Of a stretch of 64,000 nt of DNA, positions 10,641-21,318 are shown in pieces; the stretch's first letter is position 1, and each line of letters begins with the position of its first letter. Origin of the DNA: Humulus lupulus (lineage: Eukaryota > Streptophyta > Magnoliopsida > Rosales > Cannabaceae). The DNA lies in NCBI RefSeq assembly GCF_963169125.1, contig NC_084802.1, positions 38,152,607 to 38,216,606 on the forward strand, read 5' to 3'. The notes beneath the pieces were generated by a model. It was given only the letters and a program-made list of their open reading frames with translations. It was not told the origin of the DNA and searched no databases. A program made the translations under genes and the position numbers.

Positions 10641-11640
10641 AAAGAGCCTACCTGGGGGAAATTCTATGGTAACCCTACACTTAGGATCTAAGGCAATGGG
10701 ATGGACTTTGAGGTCTGGGTCTAGATATACGGCGAACCATAGTCTCCTTCTTTTTCCTTCTTCAACTTCGACAATCTGGCGTCGAAAGTGAGCTCGAGGG
10801 TCTTCACATTTGAGGCACTCCTCGTGTCCCTGAATTAACTGTTGATTGTGAGTAAACAGAGATTCAACTTAGGGAGACGGTGGGTGGTAAGGGATTGCAA
10901 GCTTAGGCCCCCACTGATTCTCTAAAGACTGCATCATTTAACAAGAAATAAAAAGGTGAGGGCCCATCACTTAGAAAAAATAGAAATAAAAAATCTTGAT
11001 AACTCGCGCTCGCAAGCTCGAGATAGTGAGATAAAGCCATTCAAGCCCGAAGACTCAAAATAGTGAGGCTATGAATTCCTTCACCGAGCTATTATAAGTT
11101 CGGGGCACCAATATTAGATCCACGTGAGAGTGGGACGATTACTTCCAATTTGGGGTTTCCCAAATTTCTAGGAAGAAATGGGCAGTTACCCAAAATGGGG
11201 ATATCATCAGTTTATGGGCATTAAAACCCTGTTTCTAAAACCTTATTTCTTGTACTGCACGAAACCTATAACCTATTACCCCCATAACCTAAAAAGGTGC
11301 CATTTTTACCAGTTTTATTCCAAAAAAAATTCCTAAAAAATCTTTATTCAATACAAAATCTCATCCATACAAATCAAAAACTCCATTTTTACAGAGAAGA
11401 TATACAACAAGAACCAAGAAATTTTTCTCATGCATGAAAACTAAAAGAACGGTATACAAGAAAATAGTAAGGTTTAGAAACTTACACAAAGTCGATCGTG
11501 GAAATGAGGAGATTGACGATCGTCGATCGGAAGCAGGAACGATCCTGTGGAACCAAACGATTGAAGATTGTTTTTTTTTTTCGGCTTGGAGAACATGTCA
11601 GGGTTTGGATCTCTAGTTTGTGTTTCTTTTCTGAAAGTTG
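10641..11640 (-). other. Presumed 5' leader and intron of the accessory ORF; otherwise empty
   Basis: No coding sequence is supported. Read on the minus strand, a donor-like GTAAGT occurs at about 11484. The better copy at 42.9-44.2 kb also has a long intron in its 5' leader, so this may be the same arrangement, but the acceptor is not clear here. Confidence 0.4.
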
Positions 11641-11953
11641 GGAGAATAGAAGTAAAGATGAAGAAGATGAAAAATGGGTTTAAATAGGAAAAAAGGTGGC
11701 ATTTCGGGGGGGGGGGGTGGATCTGAGCTCTTGAATCGGGTTAAAACGTGATCCAATGGACCACGTTTAATCTCAAAAACTAGCGGCAAAAAGGGGAATA
11801 GGAAAGGACGTGTGCAAAAAGAGAGTACTCGAGTACTCTTGATATCAATTCCCACATTGACACGTGCTCACACTCGAGTGTGGTAGATGGACACATTTCC
11901 TGAAAGTGAAGTTCAAAAGTTTCCTTCTCATAGGATTCAAACGAACACTTTTT
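11641..11953 (-). promoter_or_regulatory. Candidate promoter of the antisense accessory ORF
   Basis: On the minus strand a TATA-like CTATTTAAACCC lies at 11677-11687, preceded by GCCACCTTTTTTCC. The accessory gene at 42.9 kb has the matching CCACTTTTTCCCTTTAAATAG. Upstream are a G-box CACGTG (11861-11866), the perfect 18-bp palindrome AGAGTACTCGAGTACTCT (11822-11839) and the 14-bp palindrome CACACTCGAGTGTG (11869-11882). A run of 12 G lies at 11706-11717. Confidence 0.5.
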
Positions 11954-11964
11954 AGGGGGCAAAA
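11954..11964 (+). promoter_or_regulatory. Polypurine tract of Tat-type element remnant
   Basis: AGGGGGCAAAA directly precedes an LTR-like TGTTACACCC. Element B in this window has the equivalent GGGGGGCAAA before its 3' LTR (minus strand, 42701-42712), which supports both calls. Confidence 0.6.
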
Positions 11965-12530
11965 TGTTACACCCAAATTTCGAGAATAAATAAACAGTCT
12001 CGAAATGTAAGCTCATAAAGTGTAAGCTTGGAATTAATAAGTGTTAACATTATACTTGTACAAATAAACATGAAGTTCCAAAGAGTTATATCATTGGCAC
12101 TCGAGCATGAGTTGTAGGCTCGAGTGCAACAAGAGTCTCCTCCGAAAGATGAGTTCAAAAGACCAATCAAGCAAGGATGTAGTGACAACTAGAATGATGA
12201 GCTCGAAGATACACATGATCTCGAAAGTGCACTGAATTAGTGTTCAAGTTCGAAGACACACTAAACTAATACACGGTGGTGCTGTTATGAAATCCCTATA
12301 ACCATGGCGATTTAATTCAACCCGTGTAATCAACCCTATTGTTTAGGGATATTTATTTACAATTAATGCAATTGATTGTATTTTAATTAACATAATTGTA
12401 TTTCAAATTCAAATCTGATATATATATATATTGTAATATATGTATATAGGAAATCAAAGTACTCTATGAACTCATAGACAGTGTATTTGAAGGTAACAAA
12501 CTCAAAATCCTCCTCAACGGCGCCATGTCA
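11965..12530 (+). repeat. 3' LTR of the Tat-type remnant, right end unclear
   Basis: The region begins TGTTACACCCAAATTTCG after the polypurine tract. It contains a 10-bp inverted repeat, GCACTCGAGC/GCTCGAGTGC, at 12097-12106 and 12118-12127. After 12290 it becomes A-T rich. I cannot place the CA end; a foreign start (TGTCACACCC) appears near 12527. Confidence 0.45.
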
Positions 12531-12916
12531 CACCCTGACCCACTAGAGGAGAGCCTCACAATGTTCTGCCAATACTTCTCTCAGCACCCAATACTATTTT
12601 ATGGGCCACATGAGTGCCCCTCTATGATCCCTTGGATGCATTCACAGACCATTTGAGTCTTCTTTAGCAATGTGATTTGCCAGTCTCCATAACTGATATC
12701 GACTTCGGCCTTAGCTTTTTCTCGGATCTCCTTAAGTAGTTGTTTCTTGGTGTTCCTAATAATAGGAGGCTTCATTTCTATACTGTAGTTACAAAACTAG
12801 CTATTTAAAAGAAAATAAAACAAATAACAACTAAAGCAAATACTTACGACACCGTGAGGTGAAATTTTCTAGTCTTTAGCATGTATGTGGAGGGTACTTA
12901 GAAACATGAACGACTG
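12531..12916 (-). pseudogene. Leader and possible gag start of a truncated minus-strand element
   Basis: Downstream (leftward) of the PBS at 12917-12928 comes a leader of about 140 bases. An open stretch then starts at about 12773 on the minus strand (MKPPIIRNTKKQ, later VDISYGDWQITLLKK), ending in a stop near 12600. Its position fits the beginning of gag, but I do not recognise the protein. The element is cut off at about 12530. Confidence 0.35.
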
Positions 12917-12928
12917 TCTCTGATACCA
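12917..12928 (-). promoter_or_regulatory. Primer-binding site, initiator tRNA-Met type
   Basis: TCTCTGATACCA on the + strand is TGGTATCAGAGA on the minus strand, two bases from the LTR end at 12931. This fixes the orientation of the LTR to its right. Confidence 0.85.
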
Positions 12929-13695
12929 TTTGTTACAACACCCTATTCTATTCTCATGTAAAAAAATGTAACTCAGGTTATATTTATTAGAAAAATACCA
13001 TTATTGAGAAAAGTTCAGTGTGGCCTTGTCAAAACATGCAACTTGAGTACAATTGTTTAAAATAAAATGTAATGTCTTTATGCAGTTTTAGAAATAAAGA
13101 TAAAGTCGCACTGTAGCATAATAGAAAAAATATAAACCATAAAATAAAAGTCAATTAACATTCTTGGCATTTGTCTTTGTAATGACCAAACTACTCTAGA
13201 CTTTGGACCATTAATGAAAACTACACATAGACCCTAATTCTTAATAGAACTTACAAGTGAAAAGATCATAACTTTATTAAAAACTTGTAAAAATAAAGGT
13301 TAAACTTACATAAAATTTAAGTTAGGATATGGGATCCCATTGTTTTAAAATCAAACCATAACATAATTGTAATTAAAAGAGATTACATAAATAAGTGCGA
13401 AAAAATACACATAACAACATAAGTAAAGACTTCATCCTCGAATCGAAACTCTCGGCTCTTTGAATCCATTTCGCCTCAATACACATCCCCAAAGCTTCCA
13501 AGAACCTTTACCGCCACCAAAGTTACTTTCCTGCACATATAAACATAAAAGGAGTGAGCCTAATGCCCAGCAAGGAAAATCTAACATATAACCATATACG
13601 TAAAATTCATAATGTAACATAAAACATATCATAACACTTATGTCACATACATACTATAATGGCCATTATTACTTGGGGTCCCATAAACTAAACAA

Positions 13696-13791
13696 GTCAT
13701 ATGCCCATTAGATTAGTGGGGCTTGCTAGCTAAGCAAGTCATATGCCCATAATCTATTTGGGGCTTGTTAGTTGTACGGGTCATATGCCCA
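13696..13791. repeat. Tandem repeat, 42 bp, about 2.3 copies
   Basis: GTCATATGCCCA recurs at 13696, 13738 and 13780, with GGGGCTTG in each intervening unit. It occupies the same relative place as the 51-bp and 57-bp repeats of other LTRs. Confidence 0.75.
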
Positions 13792-14527
13792 AGTCTACAA
13801 TTATACATATTATAGCATATTTCATAACACATAATCATAAGATAACATATAAATCATATAACACATAAATCCTATCCTATTTTCCTTACCAAAATAATCG
13901 GGATATGAGAACTGATTTGGGACCTTGGAACACTCCTAAAAACCATTTATAATAGGGTGAGTATATTGAAGAAAAGGGATGGAAGTGATGAAGGAACTAT
14001 ACTATAAAAATATACTTACCAAAAACCTTGTGCTCAAGAACTTAGATTTCCTAACCAAGAATAGGAATAAGGTTAGAATACTGAGTAGAAGACTATGAGA
14101 ACTTTAAAGAAAATAATACAGAAATGGACTAGAGTTTGGGATACCTTGAGTACTTCTATGACCAATTTAAACCTTGAACCGAAATGCTAAAAAATCTTAC
14201 TTCCCAAGTGTTTGGTAAGCTTAAAGTGATCAAGCTTATAATTCCCAACCCAAGTGTTTACACTCTCACACTAACCTAGCAACTTGCAGCCTCTGAACTT
14301 AGAGTAATAGATGAATAAATGGCTGGGTACTAGGTCCTATTTATAGAGTTTAGGAATGAAAAGATCTTCATTTAACTTGAATAAAAATAATGGCTTTTTA
14401 AATGAAAATTATTTGAATTATCGTTCAGCAAAGGCTGAAGACTCATTCAGAAAGATGCTGGACTTATCAAGAGATTAAGGATTTGAATGAGAACGTTTTT
14501 GAAAACTTTCAAAAACACACTGAAGGA

Positions 14528-14633
14528 GGCGATATATCGCCCCCTGTAGGCGATATATCGCCTGGGCCAGCATGCCCGAGGCAATCGTGCAACGTTTCGT
14601 GTTTTTCGTATCTTCGTGCTGCGATATATCGGC
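14528..14633. repeat. GC block with palindromes GGCGATATATCGCC
   Basis: The perfect 14-bp palindrome GGCGATATATCGCC occurs at 14528-14541 and 14549-14562. A third core, GCGATATATCGGC, lies at 14621-14633. This is the block of the LTR at 12931-15071 and is unlike the words used in neighbouring LTRs. Confidence 0.8.
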
Positions 14634-15071
14634 ATACGCTGAATATTTAAACACGAAATTACACATTTTTAGCTTAATTTGAATTGAGTAAACAACCTTG
14701 ACTAAGCCCTTTAACGTTTTCAAAGCTGCTAACTAACCCTATGATATTCAAATTTTAACCTAAATAAATTTATTCCTCAAAATACTTAATCATTATTAAA
14801 CCTATACATGACATGTGCTATTATCTTATTGGGTCTTATCTAAACCTTATAGTATAATAAATATTATCCTCAATATCAGTCATATTAATCAAACCGTAGG
14901 TTAAAATTAATATTCCTAGACTATAGGTTAAACTTAGAAAATCTACAAGTGTTACTATGAGTGTCCAAAAAAATCCCGGTCTGAACCAATAAATCCACAG
15001 TCATAACAATAATACTACTATTACTATTATACTACTATCTAACTAGCTAAGTAAAGTTCTTGGACTCTACA

Positions 15072-16950
15072 GTCTTGATCGTTTAATCGCTCATGGATGC
15101 CCCACGACATACATGCTTAGACGTTGGAACTCCCCACATCATAGTGCATGCCAAGAGGAAACCCTATTGCCTACCTGAAAGGGGCAAAGTAAAGGGGTGA
15201 GATAAAAGCCAAGTAAGGAAGTACAAATAGAATACAACAATTACAAAGAACAACACATTTACAATTTACCTCATAACGCAAGCTCATAACATATCTTATC
15301 AGATCATACTCATATCATAACCATGCGCTTTATCTTAATATATATCATCATAACAAATAAAGTAAGCAAGTTCTAGGAGTCAACCGGTAAAGCAAAACCC
15401 AGTAAATCCTCTTCTATGAGGTAAACAGGAAATCTGGTCCTCGAATAACCTCGGTGCATCCACCCTATGAGTTACGTCATATCCTTAGTAACTCCTTTGT
15501 TGTGTCGCGTTCAGCACGCTAACAACCTACTGCTTTTCATACAACATAAAAGCGCATATACAAGCAGCTTATCTTATAACATAATAGCTCAATCATCTCG
15601 TAACATAATAGCTCGTTCTTCTCATAACATAATAGCTCATTCATCTCATAACATAATAGCTTATACCTTTCATAACATAATTCATAGATATTCTAGCTAA
15701 CTTCCTTACCTCGTGTCCAAGCAAAAGCAAAAGCAAAATAAGTTGCGGTGCTTCACAACGAGCCTAGAATCACAACCAAACATTCGTCTCCATATCAAGT
15801 AAGACTACACATGCCCAAGAAACATACCCCACATGTGCATGGCCCATGCACACATGGCATAGGTTACCTCACAAAATCATTCATAAAATCATATAAGAAT
15901 AATTCTCAAACCTACTATCGTAATCTCAACGAATGCCAAACAATAGACGTTCACTCAAATAAAAGACGTATTTTGAACGTAAAACTAAACTTGCATGCGA
16001 CATGCGTACGTGGGAAAGTCTTTAAAAAGTGCATGGAAGTTGGTAGATTTTAGCTTCTTCCATTCTTAGAAATCGCGTAAGATTTTATTAAACAAATATC
16101 TTACCAACTTGATTTATATTGCAAGGCTATACTAAAATCGTACTCAAAATATAACTAAAAGAATCATTTTATTTTTAGTTGTCATTTTCCAAATATTAAT
16201 CCCATTTATTATTCTTTACTTAAATAAAATAATCACAGAAGTATATTTCCCTTTTTCTATTTCTTTTTGTCAAAAAATAATTTAACAAAATTAATTAATA
16301 GTAAATAATTTAACATAATTATTTAAGATAAAACAAATTTGGTACTCAGTCCCTTTGCGAAATAGATAAATAAAATAATTACATTTTTAACTTTGTAGAA
16401 AAATAAAAATGATATCTCAAGGTTACCACATTGTCATAAATATCACTATTTAATTAAGTTGGAAAAGTTTCTTTATACCATCTTTTACTCAAATAAAAAA
16501 TACTTAGTCTCATAAAAATAATGCTACATGATTAATTATTTTACAAATAAAAATTGCATTATTTTAATTAAAATATTTCATATCTTAAAGTATAGAAAAT
16601 TACATTTTTCATGTATATAGTCTAGGGTTTAATTTAAATGAGCATATACCTTATATAGTGTATTTAAAATAGTTTTCTTTCAATAAAATAAAAATTCCAT
16701 AAAGCACTTTTATTTGTTTAAAATCACGTAATTGAAGAAATCACATTTTCTTTCACAAAATATAAAAAATAAAAATTGCATGTGTTTAATTAGTTAAAAG
16801 CCCCATTAAAATGAAAAAAAAAATATTTCTTGTATACATAGGTTCTAAAATATTATTTTGGGCATAACTTGTGTATTTTTAAAATCATTGATTGATCATC
16901 ACCATCAAAATAAGAAAAATTACAACAAACATAATTATTTAAAAACACAC
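15072..16950 (-). repeat. LTR4-family LTR, fragment 1 (AT-rich)
   Basis: The segment aligns with the solo LTR at 45183-49151. Shared words include CATGCCAAGAGGAAACCCTATT and AAGTAAGGAAGTACAAA, and the same ACATGTGCATGGCCCATGCACACAT inverted word occurs near 15830 and 46290. It is left-truncated by the LTR ending at 15071 and continues at 21319 and 24334 across later insertions. From 16050 to 16950 it is A-T rich with no reading frame. Confidence 0.75.
15555..15690. repeat. Tandem repeat, about 25 bp x 5
   Basis: The unit CTCATAACATAATAGCTCATT is repeated with small changes between 15575 and 15685. The corresponding place in the LTR4 copy at 45.6 kb holds a different array of about 37 bp. Confidence 0.75.
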
Positions 16951-17050
16951 TATAACACCCCACGTTACTATGGCTGCTTCCTGGAATGACGACTGGTCTT
17001 GCAAACCAACACGAGTCTTTCCAGTGTGCTTTGTCCTCACTCGCACGCTT

Positions 17051-17140
17051 CTTGGGAAAACTTCCCAGGAGCTCACTCATCATGAGACTACTCCAGGTCA
17101 AGCACGCTTAACTTTGGAGTTCTCAAGTGATGGGCTACCG
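17051..17140 (-). ncRNA. 5S rRNA-like segment inside the Cassandra LTR
   Basis: On the minus strand, AGCCCATCA...GAACTCCAAAGTTAAGCGTGCTTG...GAGTAGT...GAGCTCCTGGGAAGT follows plant 5S rRNA closely. The A-box-like AGTTAAGCGTGCTTG at 17099-17113 is intact. In Cassandra this segment can supply an RNA polymerase III promoter. It is not a functional 5S gene: the ends and several internal positions differ. Confidence 0.85.
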
Positions 17141-17317
17141 AAAAGAAGATGCATCTTGTTGGCATAGGTAGTACTCATCAATCTATTTAAGCCCTCTTCA
17201 ACATTGTAGTCCTATACCTACACGTCGTAGAATCATCACACTTGACCTTCCCCAGGCGATGTGGGATTGCACAGCTTTTACCCGGTCTTTCCCCCTGCAG
17301 ATCACGGGATTCTGACT

Positions 17318-17856
17318 TAGGGCTGAGCATCGGTCGGTTTGGGCGGTTTTTTCATATTATTAAATCCATAATTTGGTTTTCGGTCCGGATTGGTGCGATC
17401 CAAAAATTGACCAACCAAACCAATTAAAGAAAAAAACCCGACCGTTTTGGACCGCGGTTTGGTTGATTAAACCGACCAAACCGAGGTTCTTTTTTAAAAA
17501 AAAAAATCCATAATTTTTGAGAAAGTTTTAGTTAAAAAAATTTGGATTGTTGGAATCCATTTTTGTGCTTTTTTAAAACATAAATACATAGAACATAGTT
17601 ACATTTACAAATTTAAAAGTTTTAAAACATAATTAAAAGTCCATAAGCATAACATAAACTACATATATTTATAATTTCGGTCAGTTTCGGTTCAAGCCGG
17701 TCGGTCCACACGAATTTTCCAAACCGACCGAACAATGGCGGTTTACACTGTTAACGGTTTTTTTGGTGTTCGGTTTAATTGGTTTTGGTTTTTTGGTGTT
17801 CGAAAGGCCGGTGTACTCAGTTTTTTTCGATTTTTCGGATTTTATGCTCAACCCTA
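17318..17856. mobile_element. Non-autonomous hAT (MITE), 539 bp, 8-bp duplication TTCTGACT
   Basis: The terminal inverted repeats are TAGGGCTGAGCAT and, reversed, TAGGGTTGAGCAT (one mismatch). TTCTGACT flanks both sides (17310-17317 and 17857-17864); 8-bp duplications are the hallmark of hAT transposases. Both ends carry many GGTTTGGTCGGT/ACCGACCAAACC words, as expected of subterminal transposase sites. The A-T-rich middle has no coding capacity. Confidence 0.92.
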
Positions 17857-17870
17857 TTCTGACTATCACA

Positions 17871-17940
17871 ATCATCCCCCTTAGGGGTCCAACGTCCCCG
17901 TCGACCACATTTTCGGCTAGGTCAAGGCTCTGATACCATT
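17871..17940 (-). promoter_or_regulatory. Internal region of the chimera: polypurine tract and PBS
   Basis: On the minus strand the 70 bases run from TGGTATCAGAGCC (PBS, 17926-17938) to CCCCTAAGGGGGATGAT (polypurine tract, 17871-17887), which abuts the Cassandra LTR start. This is the whole internal domain of a Cassandra TRIM. The two bases TT at 17939-17940 separate it from the Tekay-like LTR. Confidence 0.85.
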
Positions 17941-18196
17941 TGTAACACCTCAACTTCTTGAAGCGTTAACTTGACTATTAACATAATTAAAGTTTAAAAT
18001 AAAAATACTCTTTTATTTATAAAATCGTTCATAAACACCACTTAAACCTTAAAAAATGAAACTCCGAAGTTTCATAGTTTTCATAAATAAGTAAAATAAA
18101 CAACTTAAAATCCAATCCATAAAACTAAAAAAAAATATCATTCTAGAAATAAATACTTAATAAGTTTCAAAAGTAGGCCCGATCCCCTATGATCAC

Positions 18197-19648
18197 TGTT
18201 AGGTTCATTTTAGTTTTGTTTTAGAGATTGTTTTATGTTATGTTTTTAGTTATTTAGGATTGTTTAGCGCAGATTTATGGTTGTTTTCTTCTTGTTTCAG
18301 GCTTTAATGGTCAAGTACATAATATGGAGTGAAATGAGAAGAAACATGTTAAATATGATAAATAAGATGGATTTCGTGTTGATTGTGGAGTTTCAAGACA
18401 TTATGTGTGGAAAATACTACATTGAAGATGCTCAACACACGTCGTTTATGCTCTATAACGCAAGTTTGAGACTTCAAGCTGCTTTTTGACCATGATTTAT
18501 TCACTTTCTGGAAACACTTCTATAAATAGAAGTTGTATATATTTCTCTTAGCTTTCCATAGCTTTTTGAATCATTCAATTAGAAGTTATATCGAAGGAGT
18601 TATGATCAAAATACGAAGAGCATTCCTGCGACCGCAGGAAGTGTGTCTTGCGGCCGCAGCTCCAGAGAAGTTTTTGCATTTCTAGAGCATTCCTGCGACC
18701 GCAGGAATGACATCCTGCAACCGCAGGATGTGTCTAGAAATGAGAAAACGCAGATTTTTTAATTAAGGACTTTTTAGTCATTTCAAGCTAAACAAAACAC
18801 GAATTAGGTTAAAAATGACGAGCAATTAGACAGAGAGGGGCGTTTTTTAAGTGTTGAACACAGAGAGACGACAGCGGAGAGTGGAGGACACCATTGGAGG
18901 ATCCATTCTTGAGTTTTCTTCATCTGTCTTTATTAGTTTCATGTTTGTAATTGAATTCTATGACTGCTAGAATGAATATTATGGGCTAATTTCTTTTTAG
19001 GGCTATTATGTGAATCTTTTGGAATCCCCTTTTATGGATTAATGCAGAATTATTGTTCTTCTTCATCTCTTTCAATTCCTTAAAATCTGTGTCATTTGTG
19101 CAATTATTGATTGATCACCTTTAATTGTTATTTCATGAATCAAATTAAAATCTGAAAAGTGAAATTTGATATGCTTTGATTGTTTGGATGCAAATTCAAT
19201 TTAGAACGAAAGTATCTAAATTGTTTGCCTATTTTTCTGAGTTGCGTGTTTAATGCCTTCTTCATGATTCAACTTACCATAGAAATATAGGAAGTTGTCA
19301 TTTAGATTGAATTTTATAAATCTTAACCAGATTATGAAGTGTTTTTGCAACTTGTTCTTGAATAGGGAGAAGGGGATATAATTCTTGCATTAGGAAATTA
19401 AAGGGTGGAAAATAGAGGATCATAATTGTCCTAATTTCATTTTCTCTATTATTTTCTGTTTAAATTTTCATTGTGCTTCGTTAGTATTTTTGTTTGTTTG
19501 AAATCTCTGAAATTGTTCAATCAAATAGAATTAAAAAAATTGGTTAATTGGTAATTGATAAATCAGTCCTTGAGGACGATACTTGGTTTTTACTATTTTA
19601 TTACGAATTGCGACTGTGTGCACTTGCATAGCATATAATTTCGCAACA
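18197..19648 (+). mobile_element. Solo LTR, 1,452 bp, duplication ATCAC
   Basis: It starts TGTTAGGTTC and ends TTTCGCAACA, flanked by ATCAC at 18192-18196 and 19649-19653. A TATA-like TATAAATAG lies near 18521, and the right end has the phrase CAGTCCTTGAGGACGATACTTGG, typical of some plant LTR ends. It has no PBS or coding region. A 70-codon frame at 18277 shows no recognisable domain. Its lineage is not determined. Confidence 0.9.
18623..18730. repeat. Inverted words CCTGCGACCGCAGG in the solo LTR
   Basis: TTCCTGCGACCGCAGGAA lies at 18623-18640, ATTCCTGCGACCGCAGGAAT at 18689-18708 and CATCCTGCAACCGCAGGATG at 18711-18730, with GCGGCCGC between the first two. Each is a near-perfect hairpin of 7-9 bp. 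Confidence 0.85.
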
Positions 19649-20416
19649 ATCACCAAATCCTTGACATGTACGCCCTCCGCCAAAGCTCTCCAAATTATTG
19701 TGTTGAAACCACCTCTTTGCCTTTACCTGCAGCACAGAGTACCCATGAGCCAAAGCCCAGCAAGAAGATTTGTGTAGGACACAACCCCATAACCTTAACC
19801 GGGAACCAAAATCAATAACAATAACAATAATAATAAAGTAACATAAACCATAACTCATGAAAAGAAAACGTAATCCAAGTGGAGTTGGACAAATATCGTA
19901 TAACGTAAGCATGCATTTTTAACATATCATAAGCATGCATTTTCATATGTAGACTTGCATTTTAAACATAAGCATGCCAAACAGTAATCACATACACATA
20001 CACCAAAACATAACCATAATTCACATAAGTTCATTAATTATAACATTCACTAACAATATCATGAATCACATAAGCATATCACGTAATTAATTTATACCAT
20101 GGAGTACGTCAAGCGTACATCCTGCGTGCAGGTGTCCACTCTTCTTACCACAAATGCAGCAGCGATCCATACACATCCTAACGTGTCTCTTCAAGTATCC
20201 TTGGCAAGCCTAAACATAACATATAATGTTAAGGCTTTAAAACCCTCAACCAAGCAAAATCCATAATTAAACCCACTAAAATTATTTTTAAAGCTAATTC
20301 ACCACCATATTACTTAAGAAATCCTTTAAAACCCCTCTGCATATAGTCCCAACAATTACCAACCTATATCCAAAAGTACATAAAAAGTCCTCAATAATCA
20401 TGTTTGTGGGCAACTA

Positions 20417-20522
20417 GTGCAGTCGCGCCAGTGCCTGGGCGCGGTCGCGCTCACAGAGAGCCAAGCCAAACCAGCTGAGTAGCGTGGTCGCGTCAGGGCT
20501 GGGCACAGTCGCACTAGGCCTC
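20417..20522. repeat. GC block with GCGCGGTCGCGC words
   Basis: GTGCAGTCGCGCCAG, GGGCGCGGTCGCGCTC, GTGGTCGCGTCAG and GCACAGTCGCACTAG follow each other within 110 bases of otherwise A-T-rich LTR. This is the block of the LTR at 17941-21318. Confidence 0.65.
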
Positions 20523-21318
20523 TGCTTTCAAAGATCGCAGTGTGATTTCTAAACCTGAAAATCGAACCCAATCGTAAAATCTCGAACCCAAACCCCCAAA
20601 ACAGGTATCCTAACATGTTTCTAATCCCGTGAATCCAGATATCAACTTCCCTAAACTTATATTAAACATTCATCAACTCAAAAACATTAATAGCAATCTT
20701 AGATCTTCCAAAAGTTAGATTTGACAAAACTTTAAACATTATAGGTTTGAATACTTACTGATAAAATCTAGCCACAAGACTCTGATCTATGTCGCCTATG
20801 AACTTCCTAGCCCCTTCAATAGCCCAAACTATTGATCTCCTTCAACCTTAAGCCTTCACAAACCTCAGATCAAGAACGTGAGATTGTTCTTGGTCCGTTT
20901 CCTTTTCAGTCTATCGTCCAAAACCAGAGTCTGACAAAATACGATTTCTAAACCTATTTCACTAATTATTTGATTTATTTAATTTAATTCATGTAAAACT
21001 AAATGACATTGCTGCCCCCATCCTAAAGTCAATCCCTAATTATAACTTAAATTATATTTTCCATCCAAAACTAATAGCTTCAACTTTTAGTAATTACACT
21101 TTCTACCATAAAATCCAAAATTCTACCTTGGCCCCCCAGTTCACCATTTCTATTACACTTTGGCCCATAACACTTGAAGAAACGAATGCGTGTGGATTGC
21201 TGATAAAATACATAAATAAACATACATCATAATTTACGCATATCATAATTCATATAATTAAACACATAATGTCATACAATTTACCATAATACCCTTACTA
21301 GACAAATTGGATATTACA

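Larger units (their letters stand above)
12931..15071 (-). repeat. 5' LTR of a minus-strand gypsy element (2,141 bp)
   Basis: On the minus strand it starts TGTAGAGTCCAAGAAC (15071) and ends next to the PBS. It carries the Tekay-type word AATGCCCAGCAAGGAAAA near 13563, a 42-bp tandem repeat at 13696-13791, a TATA-like CTATTTATAG near 14336 and a GC block at 14528-14633. To its right lies LTR4 sequence, so it inserted into LTR4. Confidence 0.8.
16951..17870 (-). repeat. Cassandra TRIM LTR (about 373 bp without the MITE)
   Basis: On the minus strand it starts TGTGATAGTCAGAATCCC and ends GGGGTGTTATA (terminal CA decayed to TA). It contains the 5S-rRNA-like stretch that defines Cassandra, a family of non-autonomous terminal-repeat retrotransposons in miniature. 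It codes for nothing and must be moved by another element's enzymes. The MITE at 17318-17856 interrupts it. Confidence 0.85.
16951..21318 (-). mobile_element. Chimeric element: Cassandra TRIM end plus Tekay-like LTR, duplication CACAC
   Basis: The block is flanked by CACAC at 16946-16950 and 21319-21323. The sequences outside align continuously with the LTR4 copy near 47590, so it is one insertion. Read on the minus strand it is a Tekay-like LTR (21318 to 17941), two bases, an iMet PBS, a polypurine tract, then a Cassandra LTR (17870 to 16951). The two LTRs are unrelated in sequence, which normal reverse transcription should not give. A hAT MITE and a solo LTR came in later. Confidence 0.7.
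17941..21318 (-). repeat. Tekay-like LTR of the chimera (about 1,921 bp without the nested solo LTR)
   Basis: On the minus strand it starts TGTAATATCCAATTTG (21318) and ends GAGGTGTTACA (17941). It carries the Tekay word CCATGAGCCAAAGCCCAGCAAG near 19743 and a GC block near 20417-20520. It is interrupted at 18197-19648 by a solo LTR. It shares no visible similarity with the Cassandra LTR beyond the terminal GGTGTTACA. Confidence 0.8.

Noticed and set aside
15467..15700. 77-codon frame with repeated Asn-Ile-Ile-Ala
   Set aside because: It is the 25-bp tandem array of LTR4 read as protein.
17051..17140. Functional 5S rRNA gene
   Set aside because: Only part matches 5S; it sits in a Cassandra LTR with TRIM PBS and polypurine tract beside it.
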